This document shows positions 49,835-59,199 of a stretch of DNA of 64,000 nucleotides, one piece after another; positions within the stretch are counted from its first letter, which is position 1, and every line of letters starts with the position of its first letter. The stretch is from Thalassovita mediterranea (GTDB lineage: Bacteria > Pseudomonadota > Alphaproteobacteria > Rhodobacterales > Rhodobacteraceae). The translations under genes and the position numbers were made by a program. The notes beneath the pieces are model-generated. The model had not been told where the DNA came from. It saw only the letters and a list, made by a program, of their open reading frames with translations, and made no database searches. The stretch is from assembly GCF_001458435.1 (NCBI RefSeq), contig NZ_CYSF01000009.1, forward strand, positions 124,001 to 188,000. Reading direction: 5' to 3'.

Positions 49835-50980
49835 CTAGCCGCGCAGAGAGGCCACAATCGGATGCGCGGCCAGAAAACGCGCACGCAGGATCAAAGCAAA
49901 CACAAGAATCGCAAACACCTGATGCACAATCGCAATGTTCCAAGGCGCAGCGGTCACAACGGTGTAGATGCCCAACACGATCTGCGCGATCACCGCGATG
50001 AAGGCCGCCGTAAAGGCCGCGCGCGTCGCCGCATGGGCCGACTTGCGCCCTTTGACAAAGGCCATCACACTAAACGCCAACAGCACATATCCCACCATGC
50101 GGTGAATGAACTGCACCAGACCTGCGTTTTCAAAGAAGTTGCGCCAAACCGGTGTGATATCAAACGCCTCGGGCGGGAAAAACTGATCCTGCATCCACGG
50201 CCAATCGGTAAAGCTACGACCTGCATCAATGCCAGCAACCAGCGCACCCAGCAGGATCTGCAAAAATGCCAGATGCAGCCAACCGGTTGACAGGCCAAAC
50301 AAACGTGCCTCTTTTTGACGGCGGGCCTGCATCAGCTCGCGCTCTTCGCGCCCGAGCAGCATCACGTACCACGCGATAAAACCAAGGATCACAAAGGCCA
50401 GACCAAGATGGGTCGCCAAACGGTAAGAGGCCACAGTCGTCACGCCTTCGCCCGACGTGACGCCAGAGGCAACCATCCACCAGCCCACAGCGCCCTGCAG
50501 ACCGCCAAGACCACCGATAAAGGCCAGACGTCCGGTCCAGCCCACAGGGATCTTGCGTGCCGCCAAGAAGCCGAAGAAGCCGACGGCCCAGACCAGACCG
50601 ATCACACGGCCGATCTGACGATGACCCCATTCCCACCAGTAGATGAATTTGAAATCTTCCAGTGTCATCCACTGGTTATCAATCGCCCATTGGTCGATCT
50701 GTTTGTATTTATCGAACTCGGATTGCCAGTCTGCCTCATTCAGCGGAGGGATGGCCCCCGTTACAGGGCGCCATTCTGTGATCGACAGCCCGCTGTCGGT
50801 CAAACGGGTCAGGCCGCCAACCACAACCATCACAACGACCATGGCAAACAGCACCATCAGCCACGCGCGAATGCCGCGCCGTGCGCCGCCGCGTCCCTGA
50901 TCAATCATGCCGCCCTTGGGCGCGGGTTTGCTGGCGCTTTGCTCACCAACCTCTTCGAATATATTGCGTTTCTGGCTCAT
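49835..50980 (-). CDS. ctaA: Heme A synthase
   Basis: A 381-residue inner-membrane enzyme that oxidises the C8 methyl of heme O to give heme A for aa3-type cytochrome oxidase. About eight helices follow a soluble N-terminus. Conserved heme-ligand His residues lie in WWEWGHRQIGR, RLATHLGLAF, QFIHRMVGYV and AIVHQVFAIL. The TRLTDSGLSITEWRPVTGAIPPL segment is diagnostic for alphaproteobacterial CtaA. The start at 50980 (MSQKRNIFEE) has GGAGGGTGGA upstream. No other cta gene is in the window. Confidence 0.95.
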   Translation of the reverse strand: MSQKRNIFEEVGEQSASKPAPKGGMIDQGRGGARRGIRAWLMVLFAMVVVMVVVGGLTRLTDSGLSITEWRPVTGAIPPLNEADWQSEFDKYKQIDQWAIDNQWMTLEDFKFIYWWEWGHRQIGRVIGLVWAVGFFGFLAARKIPVGWTGRLAFIGGLGGLQGAVGWWMVASGVTSGEGVTTVASYRLATHLGLAFVILGFIAWYVMLLGREERELMQARRQKEARLFGLSTGWLHLAFLQILLGALVAGIDAGRSFTDWPWMQDQFFPPEAFDITPVWRNFFENAGLVQFIHRMVGYVLLAFSVMAFVKGRKSAHAATRAAFTAAFIAVIAQIVLGIYTVVTAAPWNIAIVHQVFAILVFALILRARFLAAHPIVASLRG

Positions 50981-51074
50981 TCCACCCTCCGGTTCCGGCG
51001 CAGGATATGGGGTATATAGGGCGCAGGGCAATGCCGGTGCGACCACTTGTCTTGGCTATGATGTTTTGGGGCGA

Positions 51075-51827
51075 TTATTTATCGCCGCTGCGCTCTTTCC
51101 AGCGCACCATCTGGCGCATCACGCCATGCAGCATCTGGGTGTCAGACCGCGTCAGGCGCATCCGCGACCACAGATTGCGCAGGTTCACCTTCATCCCTTC
51201 GGCCTTTTCCGGCGGGAAGAAGAAACCGGCCTCGTCCAGACGGTCCTCATAGTGTTCGGCCAGCTTCTCCACCTCAATGGTGCTGGCCCATTCGGACCCA
51301 GCCATTTCGACCCGCTCACCCTCAATTTCAACCGACTGACGACGGAATTCATAGGCGGTCAGCAACACACATTGGGCAAGGTTCAGGCTAAAGAATTCCG
51401 GGTTCACCGGCACGGTGATGATCGCATTGGCGCGCGCCACATCCTCGTTTTCCAGACCAGAGCGTTCTGGGCCGAACATCACCGCAACCTTTTCACCGGC
51501 GGCGATCTTCTGACGCGCCAGCTCCATCGCCGCCTCAGGGCTATAAACAGGCTTGGTCATGCCGCGACCACGGGCCGTGGTGGCGAACACAAAGGTGCAA
51601 TCATCCAGCGCCTCGGCCACGGTGTCATGCACCCCCGCCTCATCCAGCAGCCGCCCGGCACCAGAGGCCAGCGCAACCGCGCGCTGGTTCGGCCAGCCGT
51701 CACGAGGATCGACAATACGCATCCGATCAAGGCCAAAGTTCCACATCGCACGCGCCGCCGCGCCGATGTTTTCCCCCATCTGCGGGCGCACCAGAACAAA
51801 GCTGGGCTGTGGCATATCGCTGGGCAT
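51075..51827 (-). CDS. TrmJ-like tRNA 2'-O-methyltransferase (SpoU family)
   Basis: A 250-residue SPOUT-class RNA methyltransferase. FVLVRPQMGENIGAAARAMWNFGL (motif 1 with Asn and Arg), VAVMFGPERSGLENEDV (motif 2) and FFSLNLAQCVLLTAYEFRR (motif 3, the trefoil knot) match TrmJ, which methylates ribose at position 32 of tRNAs. The C-terminal extension (about 165-250) is helical. GGAGACCC lies 6 bases before the ATG at 51827; the longer ORF upstream is hydrophobic and arginine-rich and looks spurious. It is divergent from the ThiE-like gene. Confidence 0.88.
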   Translation of the reverse strand: MPSDMPQPSFVLVRPQMGENIGAAARAMWNFGLDRMRIVDPRDGWPNQRAVALASGAGRLLDEAGVHDTVAEALDDCTFVFATTARGRGMTKPVYSPEAAMELARQKIAAGEKVAVMFGPERSGLENEDVARANAIITVPVNPEFFSLNLAQCVLLTAYEFRRQSVEIEGERVEMAGSEWASTIEVEKLAEHYEDRLDEAGFFFPPEKAEGMKVNLRNLWSRMRLTRSDTQMLHGVMRQMVRWKERSGDK

Positions 51828-51990
51828 CACGGGTCTCCAAAAAATCCAATGCCGCCTGATAATCCACCGCCGCCGTCTTTTCCAGCCCTGCCAGCATGAT
51901 GTCAGCAATAGCCAAAGCGAAAAAACCAATGTATAGCGGCGCGAACGCATGAATTCGGGCCACCTGCGCCCGCAATAAAGGAGCCGCGCC

Positions 51991-52611
51991 ATGTCAGAGG
52001 TTGAGCAGCCGCAAATCTATCTGATCACCCCCCCTGAGGTGGAGCTGTCGCGCTTCCCTGATCGTCTGGCGGCGGTTCTGGATGCCCACGATGTGGCTTG
52101 CGTCCGTCTGGCATTGGCCACACGGGACGAGGACAAGATCAGCCGCGCCGCCGATGCCTTGCGCGAGGTGACATATTCCCGCGATGTGGCGCTGGTGATC
52201 GACAACCACATGCTGCTGGTCGAACGTCTGGGTCTGGACGGTGTCCACCTGACCGACGGCGCGCGTTCTGTGCGTAAAACGCGCAAGGCGCTGGGTCAGG
52301 ACGCCATCGTCGGCGCCTTCTGCGGTGCATCGACACATGATGGCATGTCGGCGGGTGAGGCTGGCAGCGACTACGTGGCCTTTGGCCCGCTGCGCGACAC
52401 CGGTTTGGATGATGGCACCGTGGCAGAGCGTGATCTGTTCCAGTGGTGGTCCGAAATGATCGAAGTGCCCGTGGTGGCCGAAGGCGCCCTGACGCCTGAG
52501 ATCGTGCGCGAGGTGTCGCCGTTCACCGACTTCTTCGGCATCGGTGAAGAGATCTGGAACGCAGAAGATGCGGTGAAAGCACTGGCCGATCTGAAAGCCG
52601 AATTCAGCTAA
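51991..52611 (+). CDS. ThiE-like thiamine phosphate synthase family protein
   Basis: A 206-residue TIM-barrel protein of the TMP synthase/TenI family. LVIDNHMLLVERLGLDGVHLTD and GAFCGASTHDGMSAGEAGSDYVAFGPL align with the ThiE core. The T-x-T-K loop that holds pyrophosphate in true ThiE is not evident, and the usual IGGI phosphate motif reads VVAEGALTPE. It may therefore not be the housekeeping enzyme. AAGGAGCCGCGCC precedes the ATG. No other thiamine gene is near. Confidence 0.75.
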   Translation: MSEVEQPQIYLITPPEVELSRFPDRLAAVLDAHDVACVRLALATRDEDKISRAADALREVTYSRDVALVIDNHMLLVERLGLDGVHLTDGARSVRKTRKALGQDAIVGAFCGASTHDGMSAGEAGSDYVAFGPLRDTGLDDGTVAERDLFQWWSEMIEVPVVAEGALTPEIVREVSPFTDFFGIGEEIWNAEDAVKALADLKAEFS

Positions 52612-52624
52612 GAGACACGCGGGC

Positions 52625-52648
52625 GGGAAATCTGGCGCCAGATTTCCC
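52625..52648. repeat. Perfect 24-base palindrome between convergent genes
   Basis: The 12-base arm GGGAAATCTGGC is followed immediately by its reverse complement, with no T-run. It lies 14 bases after the ThiE-like stop and 25 bases before the lpxB stop. It could form a cruciform or a hairpin at both 3' ends, or be one copy of a dispersed palindromic repeat. Confidence 0.65.
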
Positions 52649-52672
52649 CGCAACCCAGACGTTTAGGCGTGA

Positions 52673-53839
52673 TTAAACCTGCACGCCCATGCCACGCAAA
52701 ACCGCATGGGCGGCGCGCAGACCCGGACGCTGCCCTCCACGGCCCAGGCGCTGCATGGTCAGTTCCATCGCCTCTTGCTGCCCACGTGCGCCGTCCAGCA
52801 CTTTCAGAACCGCAGGGGCGATAAGCTCTGGCTGGCAGTTCTTGCCGATAAACTCGGGGATGGTGCGGGTGTCTGACACCAGATTCACCAGCGTCACCGT
52901 GTCGATCTTCAACATCCGTGAAATGATGATCCGGCTCAGCCAGTTCATGTCATAGGCAATGACCATCGGCGTGGCGGCAGCGGCCAGTTCCAGCGACACC
53001 GTGCCAGACGCCGCCAGCGCCGCGTCCGCCGCTGCAAAGGCCGCAGCCTTTTCCAATTTGTAGATCGCCGGATCCATACCACGCGGGTCCATCACGAACG
53101 GTTTCACCGGCCACTGCGCGACCTGTTCGTTGACCAGATCGGTGACATTCGCGGTCGTTGGGATCACCACGTTCAGATCCGGCTGTGCAGCCACCACGTC
53201 CGTCAACACCGCGCCAAATGTAGGCGTCAGGCGGCTGACCTCGCCACGGCGCGATCCGGGCAGGACGAGCAGTGTTTTCCCCTGCCCCATACGGTGTTTC
53301 GCACGAAACAGCGTCGCCTCTGACGCGCTGGCTTGCGGTTCTGACACGACCGGATGACCGACGAAGCTACATTCCATCCCTGCCGCCTCCATCAGGGGCG
53401 GTTCAAACGGTAGCAGGGCCAGAACGTGATCAATCACCTTGGCCATTTTAGCAGCACGCCCCTCGCGCCATGCCCAAACCGACGGCGCGACGTAATGCAC
53501 GGTGCGGATATCGCTAGCGGCCTTAACCAACTTCGCCACACGCAGGCAGAAATCGGGGCTGTCGATGGTGATCATCACGTCAGGTTTCGCCGCCAGCGCG
53601 GCCTCTGCCGTTTCGGCAATGCGGCGTTTCAACTGGCGGTATTTCGGCAGGATTTCGGCCAATCCCATGACGGATAGCTCATCCATGGGAAACAGGCTCT
53701 GCATCCCTTCGGCCTGCATCAGCGGTCCGCCGACGCCGAGGAATTCCACCTGATCTTCCAGCAGCTCAGACAGGCCCGCCATCAAGGCAGCGCCCAGACG
53801 GTCGCCCGAAGCCTCACCCGCGATCAAGAAGATACGCAT
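52673..53839 (-). CDS. lpxB: Lipid-A-disaccharide synthase
   Basis: A 388-residue peripheral membrane glycosyltransferase (GT19) that joins UDP-2,3-diacylglucosamine and lipid X. MRIFLIAGEASGDRLGAALM at the N-terminus, VHYVAPSVWAWREGRA, LLVLPGSRRGEVSRL and AALAASGTVSLELAAAATPMVIAY are the expected donor and acceptor motifs. Its start overlaps the lpxI stop (TGATG). It is the last gene of the envelope cluster. Confidence 0.96.
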   Translation of the reverse strand: MRIFLIAGEASGDRLGAALMAGLSELLEDQVEFLGVGGPLMQAEGMQSLFPMDELSVMGLAEILPKYRQLKRRIAETAEAALAAKPDVMITIDSPDFCLRVAKLVKAASDIRTVHYVAPSVWAWREGRAAKMAKVIDHVLALLPFEPPLMEAAGMECSFVGHPVVSEPQASASEATLFRAKHRMGQGKTLLVLPGSRRGEVSRLTPTFGAVLTDVVAAQPDLNVVIPTTANVTDLVNEQVAQWPVKPFVMDPRGMDPAIYKLEKAAAFAAADAALAASGTVSLELAAAATPMVIAYDMNWLSRIIISRMLKIDTVTLVNLVSDTRTIPEFIGKNCQPELIAPAVLKVLDGARGQQEAMELTMQRLGRGGQRPGLRAAHAVLRGMGVQV

Positions 53840-54654
53840 CAGGAATGCCCCTCAAACTCTTGCCCCAGCAGGAAAATACCCGCCTCATTTGCCGCCGCAA
53901 TCGTGCGGTCGCGTTCCAGAACCATCACATGGCCGGCCTGTACCGCGATTCCGGCCAGTCCGGCAGCAGCAACCTGCGCCACGGTATCCGGCCCGATTGC
54001 GGGCATATCGACGCGCAGATCCTGCCCCGCTTTGGCGGCCTTCACAAAGACACCCTTGGCCCCACGGCGCAGATGCGGCGCGGTACGGGTGACAGTATCC
54101 AACATAAATTCGGTGCCCTGCAGGGTTTCCACCCCCAAAACCAAACCACCGCCAACCACACAGCCCTGCCCCACATCATGGGGCGACAAGGCGGTCAGGA
54201 TGGCAGCGGCGCGGGTGATGTCTGCGGTTGCAGTCACGTCCGGTTCAGGACCAGCCAGTAGCGCGGCCTCAGCGGTCAGACCGTCCAGCAGCTCATGGGC
54301 GCCTAGAACCTCAAAACCTTCATCCTCGATCACTGAAATGATCAGCCGCAACAGCGCATCATCACCGCCCTGCATCGCCGCCATCAAGCGTGGCGCAAGC
54401 GCGATCATGAAGGGATCAAGGGCGGCAGGGTCCAGCGGTGGGCGGCTCATCGAGCCAGCCATGACAACACGGGTTACGCCCGCAGCACGCAAAGCGTCAA
54501 ACAACTCGCCCAGACGTTCAAACCGGTGGGTTTCAACCGCGCCGGTCAATTGGTGCGCCACGCCTTCGAACGTCACGCACAGCGCATCGGGATGTGCTGC
54601 GGAAAGGGCAACGGGCAAAGCCCCGTCGCCGGAAAGAATTGCCAGACGCCCCAT
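53839..54654 (-). CDS. lpxI: UDP-2,3-diacylglucosamine diphosphatase LpxI
   Basis: A 271-residue enzyme hydrolysing UDP-2,3-diacylglucosamine to lipid X and UMP, replacing the unrelated LpxH of enterobacteria. It begins GRLAILSGDGALPVALS; the DUF1009 core includes VFVKAAKAGQDLRVDMPAIGPDTV (about 205-228) with the catalytic Asp region, and GIAVQAGHVMVLERD. LpxI is the form common in alphaproteobacteria. It lies between lpxA and lpxB with a 12-base gap on one side and a 1-base overlap on the other. Confidence 0.95.
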   Translation of the reverse strand: MGRLAILSGDGALPVALSAAHPDALCVTFEGVAHQLTGAVETHRFERLGELFDALRAAGVTRVVMAGSMSRPPLDPAALDPFMIALAPRLMAAMQGGDDALLRLIISVIEDEGFEVLGAHELLDGLTAEAALLAGPEPDVTATADITRAAAILTALSPHDVGQGCVVGGGLVLGVETLQGTEFMLDTVTRTAPHLRRGAKGVFVKAAKAGQDLRVDMPAIGPDTVAQVAAAGLAGIAVQAGHVMVLERDRTIAAANEAGIFLLGQEFEGHS

Positions 54655-54666
54655 CAGATCCGCCCC

Positions 54667-55446
54667 TTAGCTGGGTGTTAGGAAGGAGCGATCAGACGCT
54701 CCGGTGACGAAATCAATGATCTCGCGCACGTAGTCGCTATCGTCATCAAGGTTGCGCACCCGTTCTTGGAACGTGCCCTCACCCGACGCCATCGCCTTCA
54801 ACGCGGCCCGCAGCGCAGAGATATCCGCACGCGGCACGCCACGCCGTTTCAGGCCGACGAGGTTCAACCCGTCCAATTCACCGCGCGGTGCCTGCACCAG
54901 ACCGTAGGGCATCACATCCGCAGTCACCATCGACAGGGCACCAATGATTGCCCCCTTGCCGATGCGCACAAACTGATGAATGCCCGACAAGCCGCCGATG
55001 ATCACATCATCATCAATCAGGCAATGGCCCGCGACAGCGGTAGAGTTCACGACAATCACGCGGTTCCCAATGATGGCATCATGGGCGATGTGGCAGCCAG
55101 CCATGAACAAGCCGTCGTCACCAATTTTGGTCAAACCGCCGCCACCTTCGGTGCCGGTGTTCATCGTCACGTGTTCGCGGATCCGGTTACGCGCCCCAAT
55201 TTCCAGACGGGTCGCTTCGCCGTTGAATTTCAGGTCCTGCGGAATCTCACCGATCACAGCGAACGAGAAGATCACCGTGTCTTCTCCAATAGAGGTTTTG
55301 CCAGACACGACAACGTGGCTTTTCAGTTCGACCCGATCATGCAGGACAACGTCTTTGCCCACGACACAAAACGGGCCGATTTTGCAGCCCGCCCCGATTT
55401 GCGCGCCATCCTCGATAATGGCAGAGGGGTGAATATCAGCACTCAT
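54667..55446 (-). CDS. lpxA: UDP-N-acetylglucosamine acyltransferase
   Basis: A 259-residue left-handed beta-helix enzyme that adds the first 3-hydroxyacyl chain to UDP-GlcNAc, starting lipid A synthesis. Hexapeptide repeats run from HPSAIIEDGAQIGAGCKIGPFCVVG through about residue 190. HIAHDAIIGNRVIV contains the catalytic His, and GGLSGIHQFVRIGKGAIIG follows. The start at 55446 (MSADIHPSA) sits 5 bases after the fabZ stop; the longer ORF would overlap fabZ. Confidence 0.96.
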   Translation of the reverse strand: MSADIHPSAIIEDGAQIGAGCKIGPFCVVGKDVVLHDRVELKSHVVVSGKTSIGEDTVIFSFAVIGEIPQDLKFNGEATRLEIGARNRIREHVTMNTGTEGGGGLTKIGDDGLFMAGCHIAHDAIIGNRVIVVNSTAVAGHCLIDDDVIIGGLSGIHQFVRIGKGAIIGALSMVTADVMPYGLVQAPRGELDGLNLVGLKRRGVPRADISALRAALKAMASGEGTFQERVRNLDDDSDYVREIIDFVTGASDRSFLTPS

Positions 55447-55451
55447 ACCGA

Positions 55452-55922
55452 TCACCCTGCGTTGGCGCTGAGGTCCATCATCGCGGTAAATTCGCATTCG
55501 CAGGCCATTTCGCCTTCGACCGTTGCGACACCGGCGAATTTCCAGACCTTGCCGCCCGGTTTACCACGGGTGGTGGTCACCTTCATTTCCAGCACGTCGC
55601 CAGGAACGACCATGCGGCGGAACTTGGCCTTGTCGATGGCCATGAAGTAAACCAGCATGTTCTTGTCGGCCATATCCAGCGCGGTGCCCACCATCACGGC
55701 GGCGGTTTGCGCCATCGCCTCGACGATGGTCACACCGGGCATGATCGGTTTGCCGGGGAAGTGGCCCTGAAAATGGGGCTCGTTCATGGTGACGTTTTTG
55801 ATGCCACGGCCGGACTGATAGCCGTCGATGTCCACTACCTTGTCCACCAGCAGGAAAGGATAGCGATGCGGGATGATCCGTTGGATCAGGTCGATATCCG
55901 CTGACAGCAGCTGCTCGGTCAT
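55452..55922 (-). CDS. fabZ: 3-hydroxyacyl-ACP dehydratase FabZ
   Basis: A 156-residue hot-dog-fold enzyme of fatty-acid elongation, competing with LpxA for 3-hydroxyacyl-ACP. [21 protein letters not shown] contains the catalytic His, and [24 protein letters not shown] the catalytic Glu helix. AAAGGACACACC lies before the ATG. It is 105 bases downstream of skp; lpxD, usually found between skp and fabZ in other proteobacteria, is absent here. Confidence 0.96.
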   Translation of the reverse strand: MTEQLLSADIDLIQRIIPHRYPFLLVDKVVDIDGYQSGRGIKNVTMNEPHFQGHFPGKPIMPGVTIVEAMAQTAAVMVGTALDMADKNMLVYFMAIDKAKFRRMVVPGDVLEMKVTTTRGKPGGKVWKFAGVATVEGEMACECEFTAMMDLSANAG

Positions 55923-56027
55923 GGTGTGTCCTTTCTGACGCCGTATTCTTATCGCTGATCCCTAGCAAGTCGCCGCCAAAGGGGCAAGCAAACAAGCACC
56001 TTGGCCGCGATCTCTATCTATCTGGGA

Positions 56028-56753
56028 TCAGTTGTCGTTTCCCGCTTGTGGTGCGTTTTCGGTCGCAGGCGCGGCATCGGTCTCTGTGCTTGTACCGTCG
56101 TCGGTGCCGGTCTGTCCGCTTTGGCCTGCGATAAAGGCCAAACCGTCCCCCAGTTCTGCATTGATGCGCGCGATCGCGTCATCCGTGATTTCGATCGACA
56201 GATTAGTGGCATAGACATTGCGTTTTTCCACAATGATTGCGGCGCCACGTTCTGTCATCAACGCTTCTACCACGGGAAAGGCGGCGGTCAGAAAACGGCG
56301 CTCAGCCAATTCCACGCGCGACTCGATAACCTGTTGTTTGGCGGTTTGTTCGCGCCGGATACCCTGCACACGCTCGTGAAACGCATCAGCCATTTTGGCG
56401 AAGGTTGCGCTGTCCAACTGCGCCCGCTGCGCGGTCAGCGCCTGCTCTTCTGCGCGCAGTTCGTCAGCAATACGGGTGTTTTCCACATCAAGCGCACGCA
56501 AGGCATCCTGATATTCCGCGATCACACGCAACCCAAATGCAGAGCCGCGGAAGAACTGTTCGCTGTCGATGCTCAAAACGGGGGATTGGATAGGTGCCGT
56601 GGGTGTGGCCTGCGACTGCACCTGAGGGGTGGCCGATGACTGCGGTAAAGACGTATCTTGCGCCCCAGCTCCTGTGGTTAGCGGCAGCCCCAATAGGACC
56701 GCCGCCAAGGTGGCGCGCCCAATCTGGCGCTGCCTTTTCGTCATCATTCGCAT
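56028..56753 (-). CDS. OmpH/Skp family periplasmic chaperone
   Basis: A 241-residue exported protein. The N-terminal signal peptide (about 1-31, ATLAAVLLGLPLTTGAGAQ) is followed by a Gln/Ser/Pro-rich linker and a Skp-like region (about 58-205): VLSIDSEQFFRGSAFGLRVIAEYQDA, then long charged helices expected to form tentacles, then AAIIVEKRNVYATNLSIEITDDAIARIN. A low-complexity Asp/Thr/Ala tail ends the protein. It shares TGATG with bamA, whose clients it escorts across the periplasm. Confidence 0.92.
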   Translation of the reverse strand: MRMMTKRQRQIGRATLAAVLLGLPLTTGAGAQDTSLPQSSATPQVQSQATPTAPIQSPVLSIDSEQFFRGSAFGLRVIAEYQDALRALDVENTRIADELRAEEQALTAQRAQLDSATFAKMADAFHERVQGIRREQTAKQQVIESRVELAERRFLTAAFPVVEALMTERGAAIIVEKRNVYATNLSIEITDDAIARINAELGDGLAFIAGQSGQTGTDDGTSTETDAAPATENAPQAGNDN

Positions 56754-59137
56754 CAGAATTGGGTCGAGACCGTCAAGTTGAAGGTCTGTTCCTGATCGAA
56801 TTCCTCTTTCTGCAATGCGTGGCTCCAGTTGAAGCGCAGCGGGCCGATCGGCGTGGTCCAGAACAGCGACACACCGACGACCTGACGCAGGGTGAAATCA
56901 TCATAGAACACATCACCCGTTGCCGCAGCCGCGTTACCGACCCCCCAGACCGAGCCGACATCGTAGAATACACCGCCACTCAGGCCATATTCTTCGGGCA
57001 GGCCCAGCGGGAATTCCGCCTCGAAACGCGCGACGGCGAATTTGTCGCCACCAAGGGCGTCGTTGGACACAATCGCCCCAGTCGGAACACCGCCAGCGCG
57101 CACAATCTCACGCGGGCCGATCCCGTCAGGCTGGAAGCCGCGGATCAGGCCGCTGCCAATCTGGAAACGGTCTACCGACCGGCTGGAGCCCTGATTGAAC
57201 GCCAGAATACCCGCCTCAACGGTGGCGCGCAGCGTGATCTCATCATTGAACACTTTGGTCTGCGCAGTCGCGTTACCTGTGGTTTTGATGTAGGTGTTGT
57301 TGCTACCCATACCGCCCGCTTCTTGTTCGAAGGTCAGACGGTAGCCACGATCACGTTCCAGTTCGTCGATACGGCTGTCATAGGTCAGACGATACCCCAG
57401 CCCCAGATCCCATTCGTCCGGACGATCAATTTCCGAAGTAACGATACCACCAAGGTCAGTGACGCTGGCGCGACGTTTCAGCGAAATCCGTTCTGCTTTG
57501 GTGAAGACACCCAAGCGGCTCTTTTCACCCAGCGCAAAGCTCAGCCCCGGACGCAAGCGAATGGTTTCAGTGTCAAAGTTCGCAAACGAACCAGAGGTGC
57601 TTTCGGAGTAAGTCGCATCCAGCGAGAAAGACAAGTCACGCCCCAGCAGCGCCGGTTCGGTGAACTGCAGGCTGTAAACCCGTGATCCTTCGGCACCCGA
57701 CAGGTTCAGCGCAACAGATTGCCCACGACCAAGGAAGTTACGTTCGCGCAGACCAATCACCAGACCCAGACCTGCGTTGGTGGAATAGGTCCCACCAAAG
57801 TTGAGCGAGCCTGTGGGCTGCTCTTCGACGGAAACATCCACGATCACCTGATCAGGACGGCTACCTTCACGAGCGCGCACATCCGAGTTTCCAAAGAACC
57901 CAAGCGCGCGAATACGCTCTGCGGTCTCACGAATCTCACGTGGGTTGAAGGGGTCACCTTCAACAATGCGGAACTGGCGACGAATGACCTGATCCAGCGT
58001 GGTGGTGTTGCCTTCGATATCGATACGTTCCACGAAAACACGCGGGCCACGTACCAATTCAAATTCAACATCCAAGGTCAGGTCGCGTTCATTACGGCTG
58101 ATGCGCGGTTCAACACGAACAAAGTTCAGACCTTTTTTGTTGGCCAGACCTTCCAGACGGGAAATGGCATTTTCAACACCGGTCGGGGTGTAAATGTCGC
58201 CGCTTTTCAGTTTCAGTTCTTCCTGAAACTCATCTGCGTCCACGTCAGACAGATCGGAAATGGTGGTGATTTCACCGACGCGGAACTGATCACCTTCGTG
58301 GACGTTGAACGTCACAAAGTAAGCGTCACGTTCACGGGCCAATTCGGCGTTCACACCCATCACGCGGAAATCCACGTAGCCGCGCGACATGTAGAAATCG
58401 CTCAGCACCTGCTTGTCGAACTCGATCCGATCTTCGACCAGGGTATCGCTACGCAGGAAACGGCGCAACAGGCCTGCCTGTTTGGTGCTCAGGACGCGAC
58501 GCAGACGGCGATCAGGATAAACGGCATTGCCAACGAAGCTGATGCGCTCAATCTCGGTTACGTCACCTTCGAACACCTCAAAGACAACATCGACGCGGTT
58601 ATCGCTGCGGCGAATGATCTTGGGGGTGACGCGGCTGGCCAGACGGCCCTGCTGCGCATAGGCTTCGGCGATTTTTTCCGCATCACGGTCCGCCTTGGCA
58701 GGATCAAACACCAAACGCGGTTTGATTTCCAAAAACGCGGTCAGATCTTCGTCTTTCAGACGACGGTTGCCTTCAATCGCGACACGGTTCACCGTCGGAT
58801 ATTCGGTAACTTCGATCACCAGCGTGCCGCCGCGCGGTACAATCTCAACGCTTTCAAACAGGCCACTGGCCAAAATACGTTGATACGCCGCGTTCAGTTC
58901 ACCGGCAGATACAGTCTGCCCACGCGCGATCCCAGCATAGGACAAAATGGTCCCATCTTCGATGCGCTGGTTTCCTTCGATTGAAACGGAATTGAACCGG
59001 TAACTCTGCGCCGAGGCAACATTCGGCGCGGCTGTCAGCGCGGTGGTAGCAGAAAGAAAAACAGCGAGCCCCAGGCTGCGCAGTTTCGATTTAGATTCGG
59101 CAGGCGAAACGCGCCGACCCCCCAGAAAGTTGGTCAT
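56753..59137 (-). CDS. bamA: Outer membrane protein assembly factor BamA
   Basis: A 794-residue outer-membrane protein that folds and inserts beta-barrel proteins. A signal peptide (about 1-43) is followed by five POTRA domains (about 47-400; the first begins YRFNSVSIEGNQRIEDGTIL) and a 16-stranded barrel (about 420-794). The lid-loop region LIRGFQPDGIGPRE carries the conserved RGF motif (GLIRGF), and the final residue is Phe (VSTQF) as required for outer-membrane recognition. It follows rseP and a small peptide gene and overlaps skp by one base. Confidence 0.97.
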   Translation of the reverse strand: MTNFLGGRRVSPAESKSKLRSLGLAVFLSATTALTAAPNVASAQSYRFNSVSIEGNQRIEDGTILSYAGIARGQTVSAGELNAAYQRILASGLFESVEIVPRGGTLVIEVTEYPTVNRVAIEGNRRLKDEDLTAFLEIKPRLVFDPAKADRDAEKIAEAYAQQGRLASRVTPKIIRRSDNRVDVVFEVFEGDVTEIERISFVGNAVYPDRRLRRVLSTKQAGLLRRFLRSDTLVEDRIEFDKQVLSDFYMSRGYVDFRVMGVNAELARERDAYFVTFNVHEGDQFRVGEITTISDLSDVDADEFQEELKLKSGDIYTPTGVENAISRLEGLANKKGLNFVRVEPRISRNERDLTLDVEFELVRGPRVFVERIDIEGNTTTLDQVIRRQFRIVEGDPFNPREIRETAERIRALGFFGNSDVRAREGSRPDQVIVDVSVEEQPTGSLNFGGTYSTNAGLGLVIGLRERNFLGRGQSVALNLSGAEGSRVYSLQFTEPALLGRDLSFSLDATYSESTSGSFANFDTETIRLRPGLSFALGEKSRLGVFTKAERISLKRRASVTDLGGIVTSEIDRPDEWDLGLGYRLTYDSRIDELERDRGYRLTFEQEAGGMGSNNTYIKTTGNATAQTKVFNDEITLRATVEAGILAFNQGSSRSVDRFQIGSGLIRGFQPDGIGPREIVRAGGVPTGAIVSNDALGGDKFAVARFEAEFPLGLPEEYGLSGGVFYDVGSVWGVGNAAAATGDVFYDDFTLRQVVGVSLFWTTPIGPLRFNWSHALQKEEFDQEQTFNLTVSTQF

Positions 59138-59199
59138 TCAATCAACCTAAGTCAGACATCCCATTGTTGTCCTGACTAACCAGATTGTCGCCCATTGTC

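Noticed and set aside
51727-51975. An 82-codon minus-strand frame with a hydrophobic start upstream of trmJ
   Set aside because: It needs a TTG start, overlaps the trmJ-like gene out of frame for about 100 bases, and has no clear ribosome binding site; the hydrophobic run may be chance.
57719-58984. A 421-codon plus-strand frame opposite bamA
   Set aside because: Antisense shadow; BamA on the minus strand is complete.
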